A stretch of DNA of 64,000 bases, from NCBI RefSeq assembly GCF_013408335.1, contig NZ_JACBZR010000001.1:2852001-2916000 (forward strand). Direction: 5' to 3'. Below the pieces are notes generated by a model. The model did not search any database, was not told the origin of the DNA, and saw nothing but the letters and a program-made list of their open reading frames with translations. Position 1 is the first letter of the stretch. The number at the start of each line of letters is the position of its first letter. This document shows, piece after piece, positions 18,196 to 26,968 of the stretch. The position numbers and the translations under genes were made by a program. The DNA comes from Nocardioides panzhihuensis (lineage in GTDB: Bacteria > Actinomycetota > Actinomycetes > Propionibacteriales > Nocardioidaceae).

Positions 18196-20559
18196 GTGAC
18201 CTTCTTCAACGCCGACCGGCACGTACTGCCCGAGCCCGACCAGGCACAGGTCGTCGCCACCGCCCTTGGTATCGAGGATCAGACCGCCGCCTTCGAACCC
18301 GTGCGTCCGACCGCGCCTCCGTCGGGGGCACCGAACGTCGTGATCGTCGTCATGGACGACCTGGGCTATGGCACGTCCAGCGCGTTCGGTGGCCCGTGCG
18401 CGATGCCGACAGCCGAGACGCTGGCCGAGCGTGGCCTGCGCTACTCCCGCTTCCATGTGACCGCCCTGTGCTCGCCGACCCGCCAGGCCCTGATGACCGG
18501 CCGGAACCACCATTCCGTCGGGATGGGCGGCACCACCGAGATGGCCACGTCGGCACCCGGCTACAACGGGTTCCGGCCTCAGTCCGCGGCGACGATCGCC
18601 CAGATCCTGCAGGGCAACGGCTACAGCACCGCGGCCTTCGGCAAGTGGCACCAGACCCCGCCGCGCGAGATCAGCGCGGTGGGCCCGTTCGACCGGTGGC
18701 CGACCGGCGAGGGGTTCGACACCTTCTACGGGTTCATGGGTGCGGAGATGAACCACTGGTACCCGCTGCTGTACGAAGGCACGACGCCGGTCGAGCCGGA
18801 CCGGCGGCCCGAGGACGGGTATCACCTCTCGGAGGACCTCGCCGACCGGGCGATCGAGTGGGTGCGGACGCAGCGCACCCTGACCCCGGACCGACCGTTC
18901 TTCACCTACCTCGCTCTCGGCGCCTCGCACGCGCCGCTGCACGTGGCACCGGAGTGGCGGGAGAGGTATCAGGGTCGGTTCGACCACGGCTGGGACGAGC
19001 AGCGCGAGCGCACGCTGGCCGAGCAGAAGCGGCTCGGCGTGGCACCGGCCGAGGCCGAGCTGGCACGCTGGGCCGACGGCGTACCTCACTGGGACGAGCT
19101 CTCCGAGACGCAGCGTGCGCTTTCGGCTCGGTTCATGGAGACCTTCGCCGGGTTCACCGAGCACGCCGACCAGCAGGTCGGGCGGTTCGTCGCCGCGCTC
19201 GAGGAGCTCGGGGAGATGGACAACACACTGTTCGTCTACCTGCTCGGAGACAACGGCGCATCGGGTGAAGGTGGCATCGAGGGCACCACGGTCGAGCATC
19301 GGCTCGGCCACGGCCTCGTGGACGACCCCGAGGAGATGATCGCGGACCTGGACCGGATCGGCGGCCCGGAGACCTACCCGATCGCGCCGGTCGGATGGGC
19401 GCTGGCGCTCAATACCCCGTTCCAGTGGACCAAGCAGGTCGCCTCCCACTTCGGAGGAACCCGGGACGGCCTGATCGTGCACTGGCCCGAGGGGATCGCG
19501 GACGGCGGTGGCGTCCGGGACCAGTTCCACCACGTCATCGACATCCTGCCGACAGTCCTCGACTGTGCTGGCGTCCCGCAGCCGGCCTCGGTCGCGGGCG
19601 TCGCGCAGCAGCCGGTCGAGGGGACGAGCATGCGCTACACCTTCGACGCGTCCGACGCGACCGGGCGGCGGCGTACGCAGTACTTCGAGATGTGCGGCAA
19701 CCGCGGGATCTACCACGAGGGCTGGATGGCGGTGACCCGGCACGGGATCCCGTGGGAGATGGTCGCGGAGGGAGGACGGCGGTTCAGCGATGACGTCTGG
19801 GAGCTCTACCACGTCGACACCGACTTCTCTCAGGCCCATGACCTGGCCGCGGAGCACCCGGAGCGGCTGCGCGAGCTGCAGGAGCTGTTCCTCATCGAGG
19901 CCGCGAAGCACCAGGTGTTCCCGCTCGATCCCCGGGTGACCGAGCGCGAGAACCCCACGTTGGCTGGACGCGTCGACCTGATCGGCGATCGCCGTTCGGT
20001 CACCTACCGCGGTGGCATGCGGCGCTTCACCGAGGAGACCACACCCAACGTCAAGAACCGCTCCCACAGCATCACCGCCGACGTCGAGGTGCCCGCGACC
20101 GGCGCCGCCGGAGTCGTCGTGGCCCAGGGCGGCCGGTTCGGAGGCTGGTCTCTGTACTGCGTCGAGGGCAGGGTCCGCTACGACTACAGCTACTTCGACC
20201 TGACCCACTTCACGGTCGGCGCCGAGGAGCCGCTGTCCCCCGGACGTCACCAGATCCGGATGGAGTTCCACTACGACGGCGACGGACACGGCCTCGGCGG
20301 CGACGTCATCCTGATGGTCGACGGCGTCAAGGTCGCCCAGGGGCGGGTGGAGCGGACGATCGCCTACTACTTCTCCTTCGACGAGACGCTGGACATCGGG
20401 GTCGACCTCGGCACCCCCGTCAGCGACGAGTACGCCGCGGTCGACAACGCCTTCACTGGCACCGTGCACACCGTGCGGATCGACCTCGACGGCCCAGCCG
20501 CACCCGACGATGCCGACGCCGAGGCGCAGCGCCGCCAACGCGTCTTCACCTCCCATTGA
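18196..20559 (+). CDS. Arylsulfatase-family sulfatase (large, type I, formylglycine-dependent)
   Basis: The 787-residue enzyme hydrolyses a sulfate ester. The sulfatase signature CSPTR starts at Cys92, which is converted to formylglycine. Metal ligands lie in VVIVVMDDLGYG (Asp54, Asp55) and LLGDNGASGEGG. The catalytic FGKWHQTP and ASHAPLHV regions are present. The C-terminal 200 residues form an extra beta-rich region. No signal peptide is seen, so it is probably cytoplasmic and would need an imported substrate, possibly through the nearby BCCT carrier. The GTG at 18196 follows GAGGAG. A maturase (formylglycine-generating enzyme or anaerobic sulfatase-maturating enzyme) is not in the window. 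Confidence 0.93.
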   Translation: MTFFNADRHVLPEPDQAQVVATALGIEDQTAAFEPVRPTAPPSGAPNVVIVVMDDLGYGTSSAFGGPCAMPTAETLAERGLRYSRFHVTALCSPTRQALMTGRNHHSVGMGGTTEMATSAPGYNGFRPQSAATIAQILQGNGYSTAAFGKWHQTPPREISAVGPFDRWPTGEGFDTFYGFMGAEMNHWYPLLYEGTTPVEPDRRPEDGYHLSEDLADRAIEWVRTQRTLTPDRPFFTYLALGASHAPLHVAPEWRERYQGRFDHGWDEQRERTLAEQKRLGVAPAEAELARWADGVPHWDELSETQRALSARFMETFAGFTEHADQQVGRFVAALEELGEMDNTLFVYLLGDNGASGEGGIEGTTVEHRLGHGLVDDPEEMIADLDRIGGPETYPIAPVGWALALNTPFQWTKQVASHFGGTRDGLIVHWPEGIADGGGVRDQFHHVIDILPTVLDCAGVPQPASVAGVAQQPVEGTSMRYTFDASDATGRRRTQYFEMCGNRGIYHEGWMAVTRHGIPWEMVAEGGRRFSDDVWELYHVDTDFSQAHDLAAEHPERLRELQELFLIEAAKHQVFPLDPRVTERENPTLAGRVDLIGDRRSVTYRGGMRRFTEETTPNVKNRSHSITADVEVPATGAAGVVVAQGGRFGGWSLYCVEGRVRYDYSYFDLTHFTVGAEEPLSPGRHQIRMEFHYDGDGHGLGGDVILMVDGVKVAQGRVERTIAYYFSFDETLDIGVDLGTPVSDEYAAVDNAFTGTVHTVRIDLDGPAAPDDADAEAQRRQRVFTSH

Positions 20560-20616
20560 GGACACAACCCTCAGGGGCCCCGACGAGGTGAGCTGCGCGA
20601 AGGATGAACGACCACG

Positions 20617-20988
20617 ATGAGATCGAGCAACAGCCGCCGCGATGTCCGCAGTCTCCTGCTCGGAGGTGACGTCGAGCCGGACCCCCGGTTCACCCTGGCC
20701 AACGAACGCACCTTCCTGGCCTGGATCCGCACCGCGCTCGCGGTCGTCGCGGCGGCAGTGGCGACCGAGACCCTGATGGCCGAGCAGTGGCCGTCCGGCG
20801 TCCGGCAACCCGTGGTCGTACTCCTGCTGCTGGCAGGGACTGCTGTCAGCATCGGGGCCGCGGTGCGCTGGTTGACGGTGGAGCGCGCTCTGCGTAGGGG
20901 CCGTCCACTCCCGCTGTCGCCGCTCGTACCCATGCTCGCGCTCGTCGTGCTGGCGGGAGCCGGCAGCTTCCTGGTGCTCATGCTGTGA
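20617..20988 (+). CDS. DUF202 membrane protein (YidH-like)
   Basis: The 123-residue protein has three hydrophobic segments and the DUF202 N-terminal signature DPRFTLANERTFLAWIRTALA. The function of this family is not established. It is followed by a second DUF202 gene with a GTGA overlap, so the two are translationally coupled and may form a hetero-oligomer. It lies 57 bases after the sulfatase and may share its transcript. Confidence 0.88.
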   Translation: MRSSNSRRDVRSLLLGGDVEPDPRFTLANERTFLAWIRTALAVVAAAVATETLMAEQWPSGVRQPVVVLLLLAGTAVSIGAAVRWLTVERALRRGRPLPLSPLVPMLALVVLAGAGSFLVLML

Positions 20989-21314
20989 CGCCCACGGACC
21001 GAACCCCACCGCGAGACCCCGGTCTCCAGCCAGAACGAACCAGCCTGGCCTGGTCACGAACCGTCCTCGGCTACCTGGTCGTCGCCACCATCTGCTTGAA
21101 GGCAGCTCCACAGCTGGGCCCGGTAGGCATCGTCTCCGCCGCCGCCTACCTCACGGTCGCAGTCGCGATCGCGTGCTCGACCACCACGCGCTACCACCGC
21201 GACGTACGAAGTATGCACATCCAGCAGTCACGACCACCGCTCCGCGCCGTGGTCGCTCTGAGTGCCGCAACCACCGCGCTCTCGGCGCACCTGCTCTGGC
21301 TCCTCATCGACTAG
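20985..21314 (+). CDS. DUF202 membrane protein, second copy
   Basis: This is a 109-residue protein with GTG start overlapping the previous stop. The signature DPGLQPERTSLAWSRTVLGY is again DUF202, with three predicted membrane helices. Paired small DUF202 genes are common in actinobacteria. No catalytic residues are apparent and the role is unknown. Confidence 0.87.
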   Translation: MTPTDRTPPRDPGLQPERTSLAWSRTVLGYLVVATICLKAAPQLGPVGIVSAAAYLTVAVAIACSTTTRYHRDVRSMHIQQSRPPLRAVVALSAATTALSAHLLWLLID

Positions 21315-21414
21315 CCACGATTCGGTGAGTGCGGCCCACCCGCGTCCGCGTCATCTAGTCAACAACCGGGCAACAGCGGCTGCCCGGAGCGCGAACGTCG
21401 CATAGCCTCGCCCG

Positions 21415-22164
21415 GTGCCAACCTTCACGACCCTGGCCGGCGCGTCTCGGACACGCCGCGCCATCCTCGTCCTCATTCTTCCCCTCGTCGCCGCTGTTGC
21501 GCTGGCGACGGCCGCCGTGGTGGTGGTCAGCCCCGGCAACGCCGCCACCGCCACGACGATCAAGCGGTGGGAGACCCGTCTGGCAGGCCTCGGCTGCAAC
21601 GTCGGCCGCGTCGACGGGCGCGTGGACGATCACACCCGAACGGCCGTCGTACGCTTCCAGACCCGCCACCGCCTGAACCCGAGCGGTCGCTTCACGACCA
21701 CCACGCGGAATCGGCTGTTGTCGTCGACGGCGAAGCGGTGTGACAAACGGCCGGTGCCGGCGAGCACCGGGACCGGACGCCGCATCGTGATCAGCCAGCG
21801 ACAGGCCTGGGTCTGGCTGGTGCGCGCCGACGGGTCCATCCGCGCGCAGGGCGGGATGATCGACGCGGAGTGGCTGGACAAGCAGTGGTACACCACCGGC
21901 TCCTATTGCGGCCGACCGGTGCGCGGCAACCCACGTACGAACTACAGCGGCACGCAGTGGCTCTACCACTTCGTCCGGTTCGCGCCCTGCGGCGTAGCCT
22001 TCCACCGGGTGCCGGTGAGCATGCGGACGGGTCGTCAGATCCACCCGAACTGGTATCTCGGCACCGACGAGAAGACATCCGACGGCTGCATTCGCCTCAG
22101 CGCCAAGATGGCGGCCGAGGTCTGGGACTTCACGAAGGTCAAGACCCGCGTACGCGTGGTGTGA
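21415..22164 (+). CDS. Secreted L,D-transpeptidase with peptidoglycan-binding domain
   Basis: The 249-residue protein has an N-terminal membrane anchor or signal (about 15-45), a PG_binding_1 domain (LAGLGCNVGRVDGRVDDHTR, about 55-105) and a YkuD/ErfK catalytic domain. The active-site motif is His197 followed by TSDGCIRLSA with Cys225 as nucleophile. These enzymes make 3-3 cross-links in peptidoglycan. Extra cysteines (165, 192) could form a disulfide outside the cell. The GTG at 21415 is the start that includes the hydrophobic leader; no strong ribosome site is seen. Confidence 0.9.
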   Translation: MPTFTTLAGASRTRRAILVLILPLVAAVALATAAVVVVSPGNAATATTIKRWETRLAGLGCNVGRVDGRVDDHTRTAVVRFQTRHRLNPSGRFTTTTRNRLLSSTAKRCDKRPVPASTGTGRRIVISQRQAWVWLVRADGSIRAQGGMIDAEWLDKQWYTTGSYCGRPVRGNPRTNYSGTQWLYHFVRFAPCGVAFHRVPVSMRTGRQIHPNWYLGTDEKTSDGCIRLSAKMAAEVWDFTKVKTRVRVV

Positions 22165-22235
22165 ACTCAGACTCATCCCTTGGCCACGATTGGCGTGAAC
22201 CTCACTGATCCGTGTTGCCTGAGGAGGTCGCGAAC

Positions 22236-22319
22236 ATGATGTTCCGTTCCGAGGTCGAGACGCCGGAGAAGCGGGCCGCACGGATCGAAAAGGACGTCGC
22301 GGAGCTGTCAGCCAAGTAG
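22236..22319 (+). CDS. Very small protein, 27 residues
   Basis: ATGATG follows a strong GAGGAGG ribosome site at seven bases. The frame reads MMFRSEVETPEKRAARIEKD and ends seven residues later in LSAK at a TAG. It is charged and would be helical. Such a strong start without a longer gene suggests a real small protein, but it could also be a leader peptide for the transporter downstream or the front of a lost gene. No family is recognised. Confidence 0.4.
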   Translation: MMFRSEVETPEKRAARIEKDVAELSAK

Positions 22320-22416
22320 AGCCCCTCCGGCAGACACGGCGTTGACGCACGCGCTCAGTGAGCAGTGGACCAGCCATACTGAGCCTCATGACCGTCATCG
22401 AGCGGGGTGTGTTTCG

Positions 22417-23148
22417 TTGACCGCAGCGCTCCTGTGGGGACTTCTTGCCAGCTCCTCGCTGATCCTGGGCGGCGGGCTCGCCTACTTGGTGACGCTGCCC
22501 CGGAGGGCGGTCGGGATCATCATGGCCTTTGGCGCCGGAGTGCTGATGAGCGCCATCGCCTATGAGCTCGTCGAAGAGGCTTTCGAGACGGCGAAGGGCA
22601 CAGGCGCGCTCGCGCTCGGCCTGCTTGCCGGCTCGTTGGCATTCTTCTGCGGCGACTGGTTGATCGACCGACTCGGAGGCGACCGCCGTAAGAGCGTCTC
22701 GGGGGCGCAGGCCACAGGTTCCGGACTCGCGATCGTACTGGGGATCGTTCTCGATGGGATCCCGGAGTCGATGACGCTCGGGCTCACCGTGCTCTCGGAA
22801 GGCTCCGTGAGCATCGCTCTGCTCGCAGCGGTCTTCCTCTCCAATCTTCCTGAGGCGATCGCCGCGACTGTCGGCCTGTCGCAAGCGGGCTGGTCTCGCG
22901 GCCGGGTGATGGGACTCTGGGTGTTCGTCACCGTGATCAGCGGCATTGCCGCGCAGGTGGGCGCGACCGCGTTCGCCGACGCATCGGACACGACGATCGC
23001 CTTCGTGCTCGCGTTCGCAGCGGGTGCGATCCTGACCATGCTTGCGGACACGATGATGCCGGAGGCGTTCGAGCATGGTGGCCGGGTAGTCGGTCTGGTG
23101 ACCACGCTGGGCTTCGCGGTGGCGTTCGGGATCAGTGCCTTGGAGTGA
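22417..23148 (+). CDS. ZIP-family metal transporter
   Basis: The protein of about 243 residues has seven to eight hydrophobic helices. The ZIP metal site in helix IV-V appears as VLDGIPESMTLGL and FLSNLPEAIAATVG. Such carriers usually bring zinc or other divalent metals into the cytoplasm. The start is uncertain: a TTG at 22417 gives the normal N-terminus, while the frame is open to a TTG at 22342. A short ten-residue frame (22388) overlaps the leader region. Confidence 0.85.
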   Translation: MTAALLWGLLASSSLILGGGLAYLVTLPRRAVGIIMAFGAGVLMSAIAYELVEEAFETAKGTGALALGLLAGSLAFFCGDWLIDRLGGDRRKSVSGAQATGSGLAIVLGIVLDGIPESMTLGLTVLSEGSVSIALLAAVFLSNLPEAIAATVGLSQAGWSRGRVMGLWVFVTVISGIAAQVGATAFADASDTTIAFVLAFAAGAILTMLADTMMPEAFEHGGRVVGLVTTLGFAVAFGISALE

Positions 23149-23182
23149 CCACACCGCGGACGATCGCTCGCAGCGAGACGAG

Positions 23183-24253
23183 TCAGGCGCAGGGATCGAG
23201 GCCAGGACGACCGGGGCGCTCGATGCCGCGCTCGTCGAGGACGGTCTCGAGGACGGACGGCTTCGCAGGCATGAGGCCATCGAGGCAGGCGTCGATCATC
23301 CGTGAGTACGTCGCGGCGTCATCGGGTGCCGAGCCACTGAACCACACGTGCACGGCATAACCATCGGCATGTGCCCGCTCCACGAACGCACGGGTGGCGA
23401 CCGGAATGCCTTGGAACTGCACCGGCACCTGGAAGGCGACGGTCCCGTCGATCGGCTTCACCCCCGCCAGGAAGTACGCCATCATGCCTGCCATGCCGGG
23501 CGCGAGGCCGATCTGCGGTGCCCGCGCGTGAAAGTCGACGAGGGCTGCGTCGTTGAACGAGGCGACGATGACATCGGTGCGCCCCGACTTGTTCAAGAAG
23601 TCGGCCAGCAGGCGCCCCGTACGCTTGAATGACGCGAGGTCGGAGTCGGCGGTGCCCTTGATCTCGATGTTGATCGGGGTGTCGGGGAACTCGCGGAACA
23701 CCTCGGCCAGCGTCGGGACCCGGAAGTCCTTGTTCTTGTAGCCAGGGACCTTCTTGCCGTGCCGGGCACCGCGCAGCGGATAGGCGGAGTCCGCGCTTCG
23801 CGCGGTCACTCCCTCGCTCGGCGCGAGCGGACGAGCAAGCACGCCGCTCGACCTCGCTCCGGTCGTCTCGGGCAGACCCTGCACGGTGTTCCGCCCGGGC
23901 ACGAACCAGTAGGCCGCGTCGAGCCCCTGCACCTGCTCGAGCGTCAGGTCCTCGACCAGCCCGGTGCCGTTGGTGGTGCGCTTGACGTCGGCGTCGTGGA
24001 TCACGACGAGCTCATCATCAGCGGTGGACTGGACATCCAGCTCGAGCATGTCGGAGCCGATCGAGGCGGCCCGTTTGAAGGCGTACATCGTGTTCGTCGG
24101 CGCCTCGTCCTCACCGCCCGAATGCGCCATGTTCATGACCCGGTGCTCCAACCATGGGTTCGGAGCGGGCTCGGCAGCGGCCGAGGTGACCGTCAGCAGT
24201 GGGCCGACGAGCAGGGAGACGAGGGTGATGCCGAGGGGCAGCCGGGCGTGCAT
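23183..24253 (-). CDS. Secreted glycerophosphodiester phosphodiesterase with in-frame insertion
   Basis: The 356-residue protein has a signal peptide (about 1-28, ending TSAAAEP). The GDPD domain shows NMAHSGGEDEAPTNTMYAF (His44), ELDV (Glu71, Asp73), VIHDADVKRTTNGTG (His86) and INIEIKG. It would cleave glycerophosphodiesters to glycerol-3-phosphate and an alcohol outside the membrane. Residues about 129-155 look like an insertion of low-complexity Arg/Ser/Ala-rich sequence, encoded by palindrome-rich DNA at 23789-23869, between two otherwise contiguous GDPD motifs (GLP and SAYPLRG). The frame is kept. Confidence 0.9.
   Translation of the reverse strand: MHARLPLGITLVSLLVGPLLTVTSAAAEPAPNPWLEHRVMNMAHSGGEDEAPTNTMYAFKRAASIGSDMLELDVQSTADDELVVIHDADVKRTTNGTGLVEDLTLEQVQGLDAAYWFVPGRNTVQGLPETTGARSSGVLARPLAPSEGVTARSADSAYPLRGARHGKKVPGYKNKDFRVPTLAEVFREFPDTPINIEIKGTADSDLASFKRTGRLLADFLNKSGRTDVIVASFNDAALVDFHARAPQIGLAPGMAGMMAYFLAGVKPIDGTVAFQVPVQFQGIPVATRAFVERAHADGYAVHVWFSGSAPDDAATYSRMIDACLDGLMPAKPSVLETVLDERGIERPGRPGLDPCA
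23789..23869. repeat. 81-bp palindrome-rich in-frame insertion inside GDPD gene
   Basis: The DNA contains CGCGCTTCGCGCG and CTCGCTCGGCGCGAGCG hairpins. It is exactly 27 codons long and interrupts a region that in relatives runs straight from GLP to SAYPLRG. It resembles actinobacterial intergenic palindromic repeats that have inserted into a gene. Confidence 0.5.
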
Positions 24254-24350
24254 GCGCACAAGGTAGCGGCCACACCCGGCCGGCGCGGCCGGAACCGACA
24301 ACTGCCAGGTCAGCTATGGATCATGGTCGGCTATCGGGAATGCTGGAGCC

Positions 24351-24902
24351 ATGAGGTCAGTCCAGGCAGCTGTGTCGTCGTGGTGCAAGGCAGTCGGACA
24401 GGCGGCAGACGGCCTGCGCACCTGGACGCCCCTACAGGTGGCGACGGCTGCCGCCACCGCCCTCGGGTTCGCTTTGTTGCTGGGCGTAGCGACGGTGTTG
24501 ATCCCCAACCCGATCTTCAGCCGCGAGATCGCGCCGGTGTGGTGGAACTACCCCGTCTGGGTGGCCACGTCGCTGTTGTCGGGGATGCTCGTGGCGACCT
24601 ACGTCGTCGGGTCTGACGCCAGCACCACCGACCCAGACACCGTGGACGAACGCTCGGAGCGGCGAAGCAGCCGCTTCGGCATCGCCGGAGGCGTCCTGGC
24701 GTGGTTCGCGGTCGGCTGTCCGGTCTGCAACAAGCTTGCGCTGCTGGCACTCGGTTACTCGGGTGCGATCACCTGGTTCGCGCCCGCGCAGCCGTTCCTG
24801 GCGATCGGAGCACTGCTTCTGACCGGAGGAACGCTCGTGTGGCGCCTGCGCGGGCAGGTCGTCTGCCCCACCCCGACCCGGCCCGCGGAGGTGGCCCTGT
24901 GA
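24351..24902 (+). CDS. Membrane protein of unknown function with CPVC motif
   Basis: The 183-residue protein has four hydrophobic segments (about 30-50, 68-85, 110-135, 145-165). The most striking feature is AVGCPVCNKLALLALGYSGA, a CxxC pair at the start of a membrane helix, which suggests redox or metal chemistry in the membrane. Similar small proteins are widespread in actinobacteria without an assigned role. A 34-residue frame (24899-25003) overlaps its stop but has no support of its own. Confidence 0.75.
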   Translation: MRSVQAAVSSWCKAVGQAADGLRTWTPLQVATAAATALGFALLLGVATVLIPNPIFSREIAPVWWNYPVWVATSLLSGMLVATYVVGSDASTTDPDTVDERSERRSSRFGIAGGVLAWFAVGCPVCNKLALLALGYSGAITWFAPAQPFLAIGALLLTGGTLVWRLRGQVVCPTPTRPAEVAL

Positions 24903-25034
24903 ACCTGCCCGCCGCGGCCCGGAAGGCCACCTCGCCTGGGTCCGTGGGGGACGCTGGGCGGGGCGCGCTGTTGATGGCTCTGCAACGCCGGTCGCACTGA
25001 CGAGCTCAGCATCGGGCTCCACGCGCTAGGCCGG

Positions 25035-25976
25035 TCACGGGTCAGCAGCGCTGGCTTTCGACCGAGCACGGGCAGCCGCCGGATCCGGCCGACGACTCGC
25101 CGCCTCGAGGGAGGGCGTGGTGTCGATGAGCCGCGAGCCGCCTCCACCTGGCGGTCCACTGGTCGCCTTGCCCTCAGCGCCCGAGGCAGCGCCGGCACCG
25201 CGCGGAGGACCCCGCGCAGCCCGGGGCCGCCTTGAAGCATGGCCCGCAACGCGTGGCGTGCCACCACGGGCCAGGGCCGGCACATCACGGCGGTGAGCAA
25301 CCGGTTGCGTTCCCCGCGCGCACGCCGCTCGCGCGGTCGCGGCCGGGAGAGGGGTGGTGCCGGGCCACGACGGCATCCACGTACGCGAGCCCCAAGCCCT
25401 GCGACGCAAGATCGAGGGCGAGCCGTTCCTCCTCGCCTCCGAAGAAGACCACGTCGTCGAACCCGCCAGCGGCCAGAAAGGCGTCGCGACGGACGACGGA
25501 GCCGCAGGCGAGGAATCCAAGGACGGACGGACCGGGCAGGTCCGGTTCGGTCCCGAGCGGCGAGGCCTCCATGGCGGCGCAGAGCGGGTCGGGGCGTTCT
25601 TCCTCCCCGACGAGGACCCGAGCGGCGAGAACCGCGAGCCGGGGATGCGCGTCGAGGATCGATGCGGCCGACGACAGGCTCCCGGGCTCCACCACGAGTC
25701 GTCGTCGGCGAACGCGACGTACGGTGTGGTCGCCCGCTCGACTCCTGTGTTGCGCGCGACCGCCCCGAGGTTCCTGCCGAGCTCGATCACGTCGATGGCT
25801 GGAAACGACGCGCGGACGTGCGCGGGCGTCCCGTCCTCGGATCCGTTGTCCAAGAGGATGACCGGGCAGCGGTGACGCGGCAGGGATTCCCTGAGGTCGG
25901 GCCAACGGTTCCGGGTGATCACCACGACGGTGACGTCGGGCGTCTCCACCGCGCGCGTGCGTTCAGCTCGGCTCAC
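25035..25976 (-). pseudogene. GT2-family glycosyltransferase broken by two frameshifts
   Basis: The N-terminal third reads as a GT-A glycosyltransferase: PDVTVVVITRNRWPDLRESL, LLDNGSEDGT and the metal-binding AFADDDSWWSPG. At about 25680 the frame must change to continue SLSSAASILDAHPRLAVL and on to LACGSVVRRDAFLAAGGFDD. Near 25335 it must change again to read RERRARGERNRLLTAVM and the arginine-rich tail. Each shift is explained by one base. Either the gene is dead or the assembly has two errors in GC-runs. A typical enzyme of this kind would be about 300 residues. Confidence 0.75.
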
Positions 25977-26144
25977 AGCTCGGTGCGAGATCGCGGGGCC
26001 GGCGGAGAGTCACCTGATCGGGTTGCTTCGACCATGTCTCTTCCATGCCGATCCGGTACCCCCTCCGTTGCCCGGCATGCCGCGTGATCAGACTGTTGGG
26101 AACGGCCGGCACCGCGGCGATGCCCGAGCCCACGCGACGACCGT

Positions 26145-26693
26145 TCAGCGGGCAGGCGAAGAGCGGCGGGCTCGGTGCCGGCGTACCGCAGCCCGGTTGG
26201 CGCAGCGGACCGAGCAATAGCGCTGCCGTCCGTTGCGAGTGACGTCAACGACCACAGCGACGCATGGGTCCCCCTCCATCTGCCCCGCGGCGCACCGGCT
26301 CAGGCGATGGATGCCCCGAGTGGTCAGGTGCAGCGCCGTGCCGACGCTGATCACCGCTCGCAGCACGTCGGGAAGCGAGTCGTTGGCCTCGTCCCGGTAA
26401 TGGATGTGCCACCCCTCCCGCCCATGGTCGGTCAGCCGCGGATAGGCCGTCGCCTCCGCCATCAGGTCGTTGAGCAACCGTGCCCGCTCCCCCGGCTCGT
26501 CCGCATCGACGATACGAAGCCACTCGTCGATCACCCCGCGGGTTCGTCGATGGTCGTCTGGGGCCTCGGCGAAGTCCATCGTCATGCCGAACTCCCTGGT
26601 CCGAGCCTCGATGCCGGCCCGGTCCTCGGGCCAGTCGTCGGCGAGCGAGGCAGCCATGAGCACGGCGTACTCGCCGTAAGGGTTGAGATGCAT
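26145..26693 (-). CDS. CGNR zinc-finger domain transcriptional regulator
   Basis: The 182-residue protein belongs to the ABATE/CGNR family. The N-terminal domain (about 1-125) is the stress-sensing type. The C-terminal 45 residues carry cysteines in SRCAAG, GDPC and RYCSVRCANRAAVRRHRAR that bind zinc and probably DNA. Here the classic CGNR box reads CANR. The ATG at 26693 gives the usual MHLNPYGEYAV start; the frame is open a little further upstream. It is divergent from a small zinc-ribbon protein and an alpha/beta hydrolase, which it may regulate. Confidence 0.88.
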   Translation of the reverse strand: MHLNPYGEYAVLMAASLADDWPEDRAGIEARTREFGMTMDFAEAPDDHRRTRGVIDEWLRIVDADEPGERARLLNDLMAEATAYPRLTDHGREGWHIHYRDEANDSLPDVLRAVISVGTALHLTTRGIHRLSRCAAGQMEGDPCVAVVVDVTRNGRQRYCSVRCANRAAVRRHRARRSSPAR

Positions 26694-26719
26694 AAGACCA
26701 TTACACCAGGGTGGTGACC

Positions 26720-26914
26720 ATGACGGACACCGCAACAGAGCAGTCCCCGCGCGCGGACGCCGCCCACGAGCACGGCTGGCTCACCGAGTCCAGCCATCAG
26801 ACGTCGGAGGGCCGAGTCCTCTACGTACGCTGCACCCGCTGCGGCGTACGCCGTGTGGACCTCCAACCCCACCCGCTCCTGCCACCGCAGTCGCTGAGCC
26901 GCGACTGCGGATGA
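26720..26914 (+). CDS. Small zinc-ribbon-like protein
   Basis: The 64-residue protein reads EGRVLYVRCTRCGVRRVDLQ, with a single CxxC knuckle and a final CG. An AGGGTGG ribosome site lies just before the ATG. It is divergent from the CGNR regulator with 26 bases between the starts. A function is not known. Small proteins with this YxRCxxCG pattern are common in actinobacteria. Confidence 0.65.
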   Translation: MTDTATEQSPRADAAHEHGWLTESSHQTSEGRVLYVRCTRCGVRRVDLQPHPLLPPQSLSRDCG

Positions 26915-26968
26915 CAGAACTGTTGAAGAACGGCGACGCGGCGTACGAACCGCTGGTAGACACGGCAC

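Noticed and set aside
17374..21111. A 1245-codon open frame on the minus strand
   Set aside because: It runs antisense to the LysR, sulfatase and DUF202 genes, which have clear motifs. Long antisense frames are expected at this GC content.
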